DNA of 64,000 bases from Sinorhizobium garamanticum. Its GTDB lineage: Bacteria > Pseudomonadota > Alphaproteobacteria > Rhizobiales > Rhizobiaceae. The translations under genes and the position numbers were made by a program. Location: NCBI RefSeq assembly GCF_029892065.1, contig NZ_CP120375.1, positions 1 to 64,000 on the forward strand, in the 5' to 3' direction. The notes beneath the pieces are model-generated. The model ran no database searches. It worked only from the letters and a program-made list of their open reading frames with translations, and was not told where the DNA came from. Below are positions 46,573 to 55,579 of the stretch, in pieces. The first letter of the stretch is position 1. The number at the start of each line of letters is the position of its first letter.

Positions 46573-47326
46573 TTACTTGTACTCGACCACCACGAGGCGC
46601 CGGCCATGGGGACTTGAACTCTCCGCCTTCCCACAGGCTTCAACAGTCTCAAACCCCGCGCTTCGCAACATGCGAACATATTCAGAAAACCCGTAGTGTT
46701 TGACAGAAAGACGCATTCGTGTAAGGCATCCATTTCGGGCTATGGCTCTCTCAGACTTGCAGCGGTCGATTAGTGCGTCGTAGTTGCTTATATGCATTCT
46801 TAATTCATCGTTACGCCGCACGATCGCGTACGAAGGCGATTTGTCGCTTAGCAGCGATTGAGTTGATCGATTAGCAGCCGCCCGCCCTTTTCGGAAAGAA
46901 CGGGCGACTTCATGAAGAACTTTCTCGTTATCCGCTTCATTGAAGTAACCAAACGTTGTGTACCACAGGAAAACAGCGTCAAAGCAATCTCTCCAGGGAA
47001 GTGAGCGCATATCGCCAAGAACGTACTCAACATTTACCCCGCGTTCGGCTGTATCTGCTTCGGCGTTTTTTAGGAGGACCGGCGACGTATCCAGCCCCGT
47101 TACCCGTGCTCCTTTTCCCTCTAGCCGGTTGGTAATCCGCCCATAGCCGCATCCTAGTTCAAGAACTGGGCCGCCTTCCTTAAGCGAAAGTAGTTTCCAA
47201 ATTGCTTCAACTTCCAAATCGGTTTTTCTCGGGTGAATTTACGCCGCCAAAATACAAATAATCGTGTCCGACGTATGAGTCTGGCTCGAATGAAGAATTT
47301 TGCTTACGCGCCGTCTCGACGTTCAT
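46573..47326 (-). pseudogene. Class I SAM-dependent methyltransferase with several frameshifts
   Basis: The gene appears to start at ATG 47326 (NVETARKQNSSFEPDSYVGH), loses frame at a run of five A (complement of 47223-47227) and continues LEVEAIWKLL, VLELGCGYGRITNRLEGKG (SAM motif I), TGLDTSPVLL, YVLGDMRSLPWRDCFDAVFL. Around 46885-46845 two compensating indels turn what should be RKGGRLLIDQLNRC into RKGRAAANRSTQS, after which the original frame returns (LLSDKSPSYAIVRR) to a normal end GRRLVVVEYK. Either a recently decaying gene or base-call errors in homopolymer runs. Substrate unknown; sugar or small-molecule methylation is typical for this type. Confidence 0.65.
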
Positions 47327-47439
47327 GTGATCCTCTATGTTATTGTACAGGTCGGCGAGTCAATGCGATCCTGAAGGCCAAGGTCAGTATTGCATAGAGG
47401 AGTGCGTTTGAATGATAATATTCTGTATGTTTTTTAGCG

Positions 47440-48090
47440 TTTTACAAAGCTTTTGTTAACGGTTTTCCCGGCTACTCGTAGTGGCCGCGACGAACTATCT
47501 CAAATGGCTGGATGGACTGAGCTTCTCAGAACGCAGTCAGCAAGCTGTCCTGCAGGAGTTGGTCCTCGCAGAGTCGCCGTGCCGGGAAAGAGTAGCACGC
47601 CTGGAAAAGGCAATCGAAGACGACCTGCTCGACTGGCCACTCGCGCCGGTAGTCGAACGCTTGCAGGCTCTGCGTGGGGTCCAGCTCATTTGTGCGGCCA
47701 CCTTCATGGCCGAAATCGGCGATGTACGCCGCTTTGCCAACCCGCGACAACTGATGGCTTATCTCGGACTTGTCCCCTCGGAGCGCTCGACCGGGGACGC
47801 CGTGCGACCGGGGCGGCATCATCAGACTGGGAATGCCCGAGTGCGCCGCGTCTTGGCCGAGAGCGCCTGGACTTACCTCTACCCGGCCAAACTGGCGAAA
47901 GGAAACTACTTCGAAAGCCCCACATGAGGCTGCGAGACATAGCCTGGAACGCACAGGCGCCCCTGACCAAGCGCTACAGGGCCCTGATCGCGCGTGGCAA
48001 GCACCGTGTCTGTGACCGCAATAGCTCGGGAACTCGCTGCTTTCATGCGGGCCATCGCTCGAGCGGATGAGCAGCAGGCAGGAACCTGAT
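47440..48090 (+). pseudogene. IS110-family recombinase, C-terminal two-thirds fragment
   Basis: The frame from about 47475 reads YLKWLDGLSFSERSQQAVLQ, then RLQALRGVQLICAATFMAEIGDVRRF and QLMAYLGLVPSERSTG, the helix-hairpin-helix and transposase-20 motifs. After several frame changes RYRALIARGKH and VTAIARELAAFMRAIARAD complete the C-terminus near 48070. The N-terminal RuvC-like domain is absent. It is of a different lineage from the IS110 copies at 7.7 and 50 kb. Confidence 0.7.
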
Positions 48091-48361
48091 CCTCGGTCGC
48101 GACGAAATAATCACGCCGCATGACCACCGTCATCACCGCCCCAATTTGCTGAAGTTGACGCACAGAACCCGTTTCGATCTCCTGCTATCTCCGAGCTCAT
48201 CAATCAGATTGTCGAGATGGCGAAACTCAGCCGCTCTCGGAATTCTCCACAATCCTTTATAATGCTTCCTCTCAAGCATCTTGAGGATCAGGACGACGAC
48301 ATTTGACCTTGCGACCTGACCCGGACAACTTTGAGCCCGAAGCGCGGCAGTTTGCTGACCA
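48091..48361. other. Spacer without a recognisable gene
   Basis: No coding or repeat structure that I can name lies between the IS110 remnant and the acetyltransferase gene. Confidence 0.4.
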
Positions 48362-48874
48362 TCACTGAGGCGGACGGCGCAATTCCAAGAACTGATAGTT
48401 TATTCCATCAAAGACAACCGGCTCAAGGCAAGTAAAGCCCTGTCGGGTTCTCGCTCTGATAGACCGTATATTGGTCGTGCGTATGAAAGAGACCAACCGA
48501 TCGATAGGTTTGGTTGCGAAGGCGAATTCGATCACTGGCTTAGAGCTTTCCGGCCCAATCCCTTGACCGCACCGGGCTCCAAGCAAGGAGCATCCGATTT
48601 CAATGGCGTTGTCATCGAAGCGCTTCAGCCCGGACCGCCCCACGAAGCGCAAGTCGCCATTGTCCTCTCGTTCATAAACCATCCAGAATCCATAACCGTA
48701 GGTTTCCCACTCATGAAGATAGAGGGACAGCCGCGCAGCAGACATTTCCCGCGTTGGCGGAATTCCCCCCATCGTCGATTCGACTACTAGCGGATCACAG
48801 TGCAGGCGATGCAGGGCCTCGGCGTCCCAAGGACGTATTGGGCGCATGAATAAACGTTCTGTTTCCAGATTCAT
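48362..48874 (-). CDS. GNAT-family N-acetyltransferase (RimJ/RimL type)
   Basis: The 170-residue protein opens MNLETERLFMRPIRPWDAEAL, the typical start of RimJ/RimL-like acetyltransferases, and has VGRSGLKRF (strand 4), the acetyl-CoA loop ARCGQGIGPE (Q/RxxGxG/A form) and the helix-strand IEFAFATKPIDRLVSFI with TTNIRSIRARTRQGF. It acetylates an unknown amine: a ribosomal protein N-terminus, an antibiotic or a small metabolite. Its frame is intact amid decayed neighbours; it is not part of an obvious operon. Confidence 0.8.
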   Translation of the reverse strand: MNLETERLFMRPIRPWDAEALHRLHCDPLVVESTMGGIPPTREMSAARLSLYLHEWETYGYGFWMVYEREDNGDLRFVGRSGLKRFDDNAIEIGCSLLGARCGQGIGPESSKPVIEFAFATKPIDRLVSFIRTTNIRSIRARTRQGFTCLEPVVFDGINYQFLELRRPPQ

Positions 48875-49199
48875 GTGAAATTTCCATTCTTGGTTCCATC
48901 AATCGCGGTTTCCCGCAGTTTCTGATCATCTTGTTCCATGATCTGGTGCCCATCTCTTTTCTGTTGGACGCCTCATGCCTCAGTTCCACTCAACAGAAAA
49001 AGGTGGGGAGAATTCGCGCTTACCCCAGCGCGTGGCAGCTGAGATAAAAGCGTCGCAGAACCGAGGTGTCGCCAACCACACCTAGGCTGCTGAAAAGCGC
49101 TTCTCCCGGTCGAGATGGTCGTTGTGGATCCCCGAGCTGAGAACGACCTTAAGCCTAACTGGATCGAGCGCTTTGTCCACTACCAGGTCAGATAGTTGA
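48875..49199. other. Spacer without a recognisable gene
   Basis: No feature could be supported. It borders the NRPS remnant on its right side. Confidence 0.35.
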
Positions 49200-49412
49200 T
49201 TGGTGCGACTCCGAAATCGGATTGGTGAGATGCGCCAAAGCGTTGGCACGCAGACAGATGGCACGATTGAGTTCCTGGGCCGGAAAGACGGACAGATTAA
49301 GATCCGCGGCATGCGGGTCCAGCTCGCCGAAATCGAGCAGTGCCTGATGAAGCACGAAAACATCAAAGCGTGCTGTGTCACGCTGACGGACCGTCTCGCG
49401 ACCGCTTGTTGA
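49200..49412 (+). pseudogene. NRPS adenylation-domain fragment
   Basis: The frame includes [20 protein letters not shown] and [20 protein letters not shown]. This is the A8 core region (LGRxDxQxKIRGxRVExxEIE) at the hinge of nonribosomal-peptide-synthetase adenylation domains, in the correct order, followed by the start of the C-terminal subdomain. No other part of the domain is adjacent, and the frame closes at TGA 49410-49412. It probably belonged with the PKS/carrier/thioesterase pieces at 52640-53400. Confidence 0.75.
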
Positions 49413-49494
49413 CGGTACGTCGCTCCGCCCTCTCTCTGCAGGCCGAAGATCCGCGCCATAAAGTTCCCTCCGTTGATCTTTTCGGCCGCGCCAG

Positions 49495-49850
49495 TCGCAG
49501 GCGCCGCACGCCCTATATCTATAGTCCCGGGGAGATCCGACGGTTGATCGACGCCGCTCAGCGACTTGGCCCCGACGGTTGAATCCGATCGCTCACCTAC
49601 GCCACGATGTTCGGTCTGATTGCAGCGACCGGCATGCGTGTTTCGGAGGCGATCGCCATTCCATTGCCGGACGTGACAGACGACGGGTTGATCATAGCGC
49701 AGACCAAGTTCAAGAAGAGTCGGTTGCTGCCGCTCCACCCGATGACCGACGCGCCTTGGACGGATACCTCGCGACTCGCCTGAAGGCGGCAAGTCAGAAC
49801 GATGCGCTTTTCATATCGCATCAGGGAACGCCGCTCGCCTATCCGACAGT
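49495..49850 (+). pseudogene. Tyrosine recombinase remnant
   Basis: Three plus-strand frames join to RRTPYIYSPGEIRRLIDAAQ, TYATMFGLIAATGMRVSEAI with the catalytic arginine region, LPDVTDDGLIIAQTKFKKSR and LHPM, then GYLATRLKAASQNDALFISHQGTPLAY. This is the N-terminal half of the integrase catalytic domain; the HxxR and Tyr boxes are lost because the sequence is cut at about 49850 by the truncated IS110. Frameshifts occur near 49582 and 49750. Confidence 0.7.
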
Positions 49851-49854
49851 GATA

Positions 49855-50662
49855 TCGGTCCCATCTTTGAGGTCTTGCCGAGCCGGGCTTTTCCTCCGGT
49901 CGAATGCTGGCGCGGCGTCAGTCCCATCCAGGCGGAGAAATCTCTGCCGCGCGTGAAGGTCTCTGCTGGCGGAGCAAGCGCCTCAAGAGCCGTCGCGATG
50001 ACGGGGCCCACTCCAGGTATGGTCATCAATCGTTTGGCAACATCGTCCCGTCGCGCTCTGCGAGCAATCTCCTGATCCAGCTCTCGCACCTTGTCGACGA
50101 GTGAGCGCAACGTGGAGATCAACGCCAGGCATGGCGATCGTGCTTCTCCGGCAATGCGCCGCGTGGATCTTCGACGGCAGCAATCAGGGTGCCGACATGC
50201 GCGGGACGGCGCGACCAATCCGAACTCGGCCAGGTGACCGCGCAAGGCGTTGATGATCTGAGTCTTCTGCCGAACCAGCAAGTCACGAACTTTGAACACC
50301 GTCGCAGAGGCCTGCTTTGCGGCACTCTTAACGGCTACGAAACGCATCGCCGGACGAAGGGCCGCTTCGCAGATCGCCTCCGCGTCGGCAGCATCATTCT
50401 TCTGCCGTTTGACGAAAGGCTTCACATAGACCGGTGCGATTAATTTGACCTGGTGCCCAAGCTTCGCAATCTCACGACCCCAATGATGGCTGCCAGCGCA
50501 AGCTTCCATCGCAACCGTGCAAGGTTCGATGTTCGTCAGGAATTGCAGTAGTTTGCCACTCGACACCTTTCGGCGCGAAATCACCGTGCCGTCAGCTCCG
50601 GCTGCATGCACCTGGATCGTTCTCTTCGCCAAATCCAGGCCGATCATGCTAATCTTTTCCAT
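49855..50662 (-). pseudogene. IS110-family recombinase, 3' truncated
   Basis: Starting at ATG 50662, MEKISMIGLDLAKRTIQVH, VAMEACAGSHHWGREIAK and KNDAADAEAICEAALRP give the RuvC-like catalytic acids. Between about 50225 and 50140 two opposite indels replace an expected AHVGTLIAAVEDPRGALPEK with SRACRHPDCCRRRSTRRIAG. The later RLMTIPGVGPVIATALEAL and FSAWMGLTPRQHSTGGKARLG are intact, but the last ~60 residues are lost. It is not functional. Confidence 0.75.
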
Positions 50663-50739
50663 GGACGCTTCCCTCTTTCATGGTTCCAACGCAACCATTC
50701 TGGCACATCGATGCCGTCGAGTGGGGGCGTCCACCCCAT
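49855..50739 (-). mobile_element. Truncated IS110-family element
   Basis: Its 5' end (complement of 50739 downward) reads ATGGGGTGGACGCCCCC, the same as the element at 7666. The other end is missing: homology stops near 49855 at the junction with the integrase remnant. The two elements belong to one subgroup but differ clearly in sequence. Confidence 0.75.
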
Positions 50740-50857
50740 CGCTTACCTTTGAGCGGCTTCCAGACGGGCTAATAAGCGAAACCTGAGAGCGTCGATGCCG
50801 ACCCGGAACCAGGATTTAATGGCGGACTCAAACATGAGCCAACAACCCTGTTGGCTT

Positions 50858-50873
50858 TGTCGAATCCGCAACA
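50858..50873 (+). promoter_or_regulatory. NifA-type upstream activator site (TGT-N10-ACA)
   Basis: The sequence TGTCGAATCCGCAACA fits the NifA consensus TGT-N10-ACA exactly and lies about 102 bp upstream of a sigma-54-like -24 box and 172 bp upstream of the nifH pseudogene start, the usual distance for nifH promoters. Confidence 0.65.
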
Positions 50874-50959
50874 CAGGCTTGTCGCGGGATGGTTTGTCTG
50901 CTCCAAGCTAAATTGCCGAGAACAACCAAAATTCATTTCCTTTGGCTCGATCAGCCAAT

Positions 50960-50975
50960 TGGCACGAGTTTTGAT
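50960..50975 (+). promoter_or_regulatory. Degenerate sigma-54 promoter of nifH
   Basis: TGGCACGAGTTTTGAT matches the consensus TGGCACG-N4-TTGCA at the -24 element (perfect) but has A in place of the C of the -12 GC. Since the -12 GC is critical for RpoN, the promoter is probably inactive, in line with the decay of the gene behind it. Confidence 0.65.
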
Positions 50976-51029
50976 ACATCATTGTGACCCGCGAGCTGCC
51001 AAATTGATAGAACGAAGGAAAGAGGTAGT

Positions 51030-51262
51030 ATGGCAAGTTTGCGTCACATCACATTTTACTGCAAGGAGTATCGGCAAAGTCCACTACCTCTCTAAATACG
51101 CTCGCCGAACTTGTCGGTCTCGGGCAGAAGATCCTTGTTGTGGGCTGCGAGCGCCAAAAGCCGACTCCATCTGCCTAATCTTGAACTCGAAGGAACCAAG
51201 ATACCGTTCTTCATCCTTCGGCAAAGGAAGGTTCAGTAGAGGATCTCGATCTTGAGGATGTT
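51030..51262 (+). pseudogene. nifH: nifH (nitrogenase iron protein), 5' remnant
   Basis: From ATG 51030, preceded by GGAAAGAGG, the frames read MASLRHITFYCK, then IGKSTTSLNTLAELVGLGQK, ILVVGC (P-loop and switch region), KADSICLILNSKE and VLHPSAKEGSVEDLDLEDVL. These follow NifH order ([20 protein letters not shown] ... VGCDPKADSTRLIL ... EGSVEDLELEDVLK) with three or four frameshifts. Similarity ends at about 51262. The two Fe-S cysteines lie beyond the break and are missing. The fragment fixes the origin of the region as symbiotic/nitrogen-fixing DNA. Confidence 0.8.
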
Positions 51263-51286
51263 CTCAAGGTTGCTCGTTCGATCGGC

Positions 51287-51619
51287 ATGCCTGATCGGGA
51301 GCATTGGCGACAATATCGAGGTGGTGTCACGCAGGAGGCCAAGGAGCACGAAATGACGATTGTGCCGGTGCGCCGGAGGGTTTTCGCAAGCGCCCCACAA
51401 TCGTTCGGCCACCAGCATTGCCAACGGCTCGATGCGCGCCTGGTCTTCGATCAGACGGAGATAACCTTCGAGCCGGGCCCCTACCATGAAAACGTCGTCG
51501 GCGAATACAACATCGACGATGCTTGGGGGCTAGCCTACTCAACCGAGGCGATCGAGACCGATTTGGTTCTGGGGTACGCTGATGAAGCCACTGGTCCTGA
51601 TTTGTTCGCAAGATGCTGA
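51287..51619 (+). CDS. Hypothetical protein fused behind nifH remnant
   Basis: A frame of about 110 codons overlaps the start of the response-regulator gene (51582). The part after MTIVPVRRRVFASAPQSFG looks protein-like (FDQTEITFEPGPYHENVVGE, DDAWGLAYSTEAIETDLVLG), but I recognise no family. It may be the C-terminal piece of a larger gene whose start was replaced by the nifH fragment. The overlap suggests that it was once translationally coupled to the regulator. Confidence 0.35.
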   Translation: MPDREHWRQYRGGVTQEAKEHEMTIVPVRRRVFASAPQSFGHQHCQRLDARLVFDQTEITFEPGPYHENVVGEYNIDDAWGLAYSTEAIETDLVLGYADEATGPDLFARC

Positions 51620-52286
51620 GCTCTATCTGTTCCTCAGCCACATTCTGGGGGAGGACGGCTTCACGAGCGAGCCGGCAGGCGGCGTGAAGGAGGCACTCGC
51701 ATTGACCGATGAACGGGAGTTCCAGGCGGTAGTGCTGGATTGCGGGCCAACAAGCGCGACAGGCTCAACAATCTGCGTGCGGCTGAAGGGGGAGCCCCGA
51801 ACCGCCCGCCTGCCCGTTATTGCCCTGATCGCGCCCGGCGCCGAGAATCAGCACCTCGACCTCTTGAAGGCGGGCATTGACGAGAGCTTTGTGCGGCCGG
51901 TCGCGCCGGCCAAGCTGCTTGACTTTCTGCGGGCGAAACTGGCGCTGCCGAAGCGGGGTTCAAACGGGATCGAAAACGGCAGCTGGCTCTGCTGCGGCAG
52001 CCTTGAGATGAAGTTCGATGCCCACCGAGTTCGCGGTAATGGCCACAACATCCATCTCGGACCGATCGAGTTCAACCTTCTGCGGCATTTGCTTGAGGCT
52101 CCGGGCAAGGTCTTCAGCCGAGACGAACTGATTAGCGCGGCCTGGCCGGACAATATCCATATCGGTGCACGCACCGTCGACGTCCATATCAGCCGGATCA
52201 GAAAGGCGTTGAAGTCGGCCTCGCCCGGCAGTGTCATTCGTACCGTCAGGTCGGCTGGCTACTCACTTGAGAAGCCGGACGACTGA
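51582..52286 (+). CDS. OmpR/PhoB-type response regulator with atypical receiver
   Basis: The 234-residue protein has an N-terminal receiver-like domain (MKPLVLICSQDAELYLFLSH, AVVLDCGPTSATG, VRPVAPAKLLDFL) and a C-terminal winged helix (IHLGPIEFNLLRHLLEAPGK, VFSRDELISAAWPDN, ARTVDVHISRIRKAL, VIRTVRSAGYSLE). The phospho-acceptor Asp is present in VLDCGP, but the acidic pair is reduced (SQD in place of EDD-like), and the conserved lysine is arginine (FVRPV), with no clear Thr/Ser in LIAPGA. Phosphorylation may be weak or absent. No histidine kinase gene is seen nearby. It is intact despite lying in decayed DNA. Confidence 0.85.
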   Translation: MKPLVLICSQDAELYLFLSHILGEDGFTSEPAGGVKEALALTDEREFQAVVLDCGPTSATGSTICVRLKGEPRTARLPVIALIAPGAENQHLDLLKAGIDESFVRPVAPAKLLDFLRAKLALPKRGSNGIENGSWLCCGSLEMKFDAHRVRGNGHNIHLGPIEFNLLRHLLEAPGKVFSRDELISAAWPDNIHIGARTVDVHISRIRKALKSASPGSVIRTVRSAGYSLEKPDD

Positions 52287-52391
52287 ATAGCAAACGGGTG
52301 CGCTCTCCGTCGTGCTAAAGGCAAGTCTTGCGGCTTCAAAAACCCGCCACAGGTAGGACGTACTCAGAAAGAAGCAGTCGGTGGCATTAAA

Positions 52392-52632
52392 AGCGTACTC
52401 ACATAGTATCGCAAGCGCTGGATGGCAATTGGGTTCTTCATCTGTGGTTGAAAGAAATCGGCTGGCAGATCAAGGCTGAGTGATGCCACCAATATCTTGA
52501 TCGAAAGCTCCTTCATCGCCTCGTGACACGAGAAAACGGTCTCCCGAAACCGGGCAAGCTGGTCGGCCACTGATAAGGCCCGAAGAAGGGACTCTCGAGA
52601 GTCTGCCGCTTGGGACCAGTATCGAAGCACTC
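52392..52632 (-). pseudogene. Partial copy of the isopenicillin-N-synthase-like oxygenase gene
   Basis: About 240 bp match 62267-62505 at roughly 90% identity: residues ADSRESLLRA in one frame (TLESPFFG in the parent frame), FSCHEAMKELSIKILVASLS, LDLPADFFQPQMKNPIAIQRL. A one-base deletion shifts the frame near the start. The fragment abuts the PKS remnant at about 52636 with no spacer, so the junction is a recombination point. Confidence 0.85.
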
Positions 52633-52639
52633 CGATGAC

Positions 52640-53400
52640 GCGAGGGCGTTACAGACGCTGGGCAAGCTTTGGACCTGCGGCGTTCTCGTTGATTGGTCTG
52701 GTCTGCGCAAACATCAGACACCCCAGCGTGCTCCCCTTCCGCCTTATCCTTTTGATCGCAAGCGTTACTGCCTCGATGCGGTCGAGACCAAGGAGCATAG
52801 ACAAATTGCCGATCTGAATCAGCCTAAATATTGCAGCCAGATCCATCGATCGCCCGACTGAGAACGAAGAACCACGCAGCCCGATTGTGGCTCAGATCTC
52901 TGGTGCGCCAGCTTTGGACCGCCAAATTGCGGCGGTCTATCGGGACACTCTAGGCCTGGATGACGTTGCCTCGACCGACAGCTTCTTTGATCTTGGTGGC
53001 GATTCGTTGAGCGCCTTAAGTTGTTACTCGACCGCGTCGAGCAGCTAACGGAGGAGAGATAGGCTGTCTTCCTGCTGCTGAAACACCAGACACCAAGAGG
53101 GATCGCGATGGCCCTGTCGGAGATACATAGAAGCGCACGTCCGAACGCATTGGGCCGATACAATTCGGCCGTTCACGCACGCCTCTGGTTTTGCCCCACC
53201 CGCTTGGGGGACATGTACTCCTATATACGCCTCTTGCTAGGGCACTTGGCGCGGAGAGCCGCTCTTCGGCCTGCAGGCGCGGTCTGAATGGTGAAGTCTC
53301 ACCTGAGCATTCTGGAGATGGCACGGGAACACGTAGAGGCCGTCAAGGGTGTTCAACCGCGAGGCCCTTATCAGTTTGCCGGATCATGTCCCAGGAAGTG
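52640..53400 (+). pseudogene. PKS/NRPS remnant: linker, carrier protein and thioesterase pieces
   Basis: In order on the plus strand: ALQTLGKLWTCGVLVDWSGL with RAPLPPYPFDRKRYCLDA (the linker that follows the acyltransferase in type I PKS); from about 52866 a carrier domain AAVYRDTLGLDDVASTDSFF and DLGGDSLSAL with the phosphopantetheine serine; a one-base loss near 53025, then LLDRVEQLTEER in another frame; from about 53190 a type I thioesterase, PHPLGGHVLLYTPLARALGA, RGLNGEVS, then AREHVEAVKGVQPRGPYQFA. The thioesterase GxSxG lies past the break. Several frameshifts make it non-coding. It marks the lost end of a hybrid PKS-NRPS gene. Confidence 0.75.
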
Positions 53401-53450
53401 GTGTAGGTGGCGGCTTTGGTCGCCGCGTTCTCCGGCATGGGCCGGGATGA

Positions 53451-53690
53451 TCAGCGCGCCACGGCTGGCAGGCTGATGAGCGGATCATCGCTCATCTGGC
53501 TGATGGTTTCCAGCGTCATGTATCTGGCGCGTTGGACAGCCCATTCGTCGTTCTGCTCGAGCAGGATCGCGCCGACGAGGCGGACGATGGCGTCATCATT
53601 GGGGAAGATGCCGACGACCTCGGTCCTGCGCTTGATTTCGCCGTTGAGGCGCTCGATCGGGTTGGTCGATCGGGTTGGTAACCGGTATAA
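53451..53690 (-). pseudogene. IS256-family transposase, C-terminal part
   Basis: The minus strand reads [40 protein letters not shown] and [19 protein letters not shown], the end of an IS256 (mutator) transposase. It continues on the far side of the IS110 element at 55250-55530. Confidence 0.8.
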
Positions 53691-55245
53691 GATTCTCGGT
53701 GCCAACATCCGGCTGCGGTTCTGAACATCGTAGCGTATGGTGCGACCATCCGGGACAGAGGCACCGGGAGCACGAAGGTGCGGGCAGGCCGATGCATTGG
53801 ATGAGCTGCGAGCTCGTGTTAGTAGCTGGCCGCCTCTGCGACTCGCCCGGTTGCGCCGAGAGCGCGGATCCGTAGTTGTCGTGTCGCCCGCCGCTCCCGT
53901 CACTCGATCTGACAGGAGCTGCACATGCGTCGCATAATCGGAATCGATATCCACCGAACGTTCGGTGAGCTGGTTCTCTGGAAAGTGGCCGGCTTCGCCA
54001 TGGTGGTCGTGTTGATATGACGCGAACAGCCTTGGAGGGCCTTGGCAAGACCCTCTCGGCAACAGACGAAGTGGTGATAGAGGCAACTGGGAACTGTATG
54101 GCGGTGTCCCGCGTGCTGTCACCATTTGTGCAAAGAGTGGTGATCGCCAATCCGCTGCAGGTCAAGGCAATCGCGCATGCGCATGTGAAGACCGACAAGA
54201 TCGACGCGGGCACACTGGCCAGCTTGTACGCCGCGGGCTACCTGCCGGAGATCTGGACGCCGGATGCCGCAACCGAGCGGATGCGCCGGCTGGTGGCGCG
54301 GCGTTACCAGGTCGTGCGGCATCGGACCCGGATCAAGAACGAGGTCCATTCCATTCTTCACGCCCACCTGATCCCGAAATGCCCGCATGCCGACCTGTTC
54401 AACGGTCGAGGCCGGGACTGGCTTAAACGCCAGCCTGTGCCTGAGGATGAACGTATTGCCATCGAGCGGCATGTGCGTGAACTTGATCGGCTGCGCGAGG
54501 ACCTCGTGATCCTTGATCGGCAGATCGCCGAAGGAACGATGGATGATCCCGCCGTCAAGCGGCTGCTCACGATCACCGGCGTCAACCTCACCGTTGCGAC
54601 CGGCTTGATGGCGGCAATCGGTGACATCGCCCGCTTCAGGAGCCCCCAGAAGCTGGTTAGTTACTTCGGCCTCAATCCGCGTGTCCATCAATCAGGACTC
54701 GGCGCTGCTCATCACGGACGCATCAGCAAGATTGGCCGTAGCCATGCCCGCGCGATGCTGGTGGAGGCGGCATGGGCAGCGGCGAAGGCACCAGGTCCCT
54801 TGCACGCCTTCTTCGTCCGGGTCAGGGCCAGACGCGGCCATCAGGTCGCCGCCGTTGCCGTGGCAGGGAAGCTGGCGGTGCTATGCTGGCATATGCTGAC
54901 GAAGGGCAAGGACTACTTCTGGGCGCGACCGAGCCTTGTCGCCCACAAAACGCGCAGCATGGAATTGCAAGCTGGCCAACCGCAGACAAAGGGTAACAGA
55001 CGCGGCCCCGCCTACGCCTACAACGTCAAGAAACTTCGCGATCAAGAGATGCGCGTCGCTGAGCGGGCCGAGAAGCACTACGAACGCTTCATTGGCGCAT
55101 GGCGCCCGCGCCAGCCAAAGGAAAAGGCGCGCGGGCGCCTCAATCCGGCAAGGCTCGAATAAGGCGGCCTGGCGACACTTTCAGCCGATGCGTCGCGCTT
55201 CGCCACGAGGTCGCCCGCGCCAAGGTAAAATACCATGACCGGTGC
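53690..55245 (+). mobile_element. IS110-family element inserted in an IS256
   Basis: The element separates two parts of one IS256 transposase gene (HRAKRHST on the right side, [12 protein letters not shown] on the left side on the minus strand). Ends are inferred from these protein breakpoints and are accurate to about 20 bp. There is no obvious target duplication. Confidence 0.65.
53925..55162 (+). pseudogene. IS110-family recombinase with one N-terminal frameshift
   Basis: The start [19 protein letters not shown] (ATG 53925) is followed after a shift near 53982 by [20 protein letters not shown] and a long open frame to 55162: [81 protein letters not shown]. Without the shift it would be about 410 residues. 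The DEDD acids and the hairpin-helix are present, so a single indel inactivates it. It is a third IS110 lineage in this window. Confidence 0.8.
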
Positions 55246-55249
55246 GAAA

Positions 55250-55530
55250 ATGCTTGTCGATCTCATCCGTCGAGTGCCGCTTGGCGCGGTGCTCCTTCGG
55301 GAAGGTCATGTAGGCGAGAACGTCTTCTTCGGCATCATCCATGATGGCGGCGAGCTTGGGCACCTTCGGCCGGATCTGGTCGGCGACGGCGCGCCATTGA
55401 GCGCTGGCGGCTTCTGGCGTCTCCTGGGCGAAGGCGGTGGCGATGAAGGCGGAGACGACACGGCGGCCGCTCTTGCCGGCGTGGGCGAGAACGTTGCGCA
55501 TGAAGTGGACCGAGGCTGTTGAAGAAGTCT
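55250..55530 (-). pseudogene. IS256-family transposase, middle part
   Basis: The minus strand reads HFMRNVLAHAGKSGRRVVSA, FIATAFAQETPEAASAQWRA and LAAIMDDAEEDVLAYMTFPKEHRAKRHST, the region that holds the last catalytic residues of IS256-type enzymes. The N-terminal part is absent here; a separate N-terminal fragment occurs at 56920-57415. Confidence 0.8.
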
Positions 55531-55579
55531 CATGCGTCTGATTCAATTGAGTAATCTGTGATTCTCTGGAGCCTCCACG

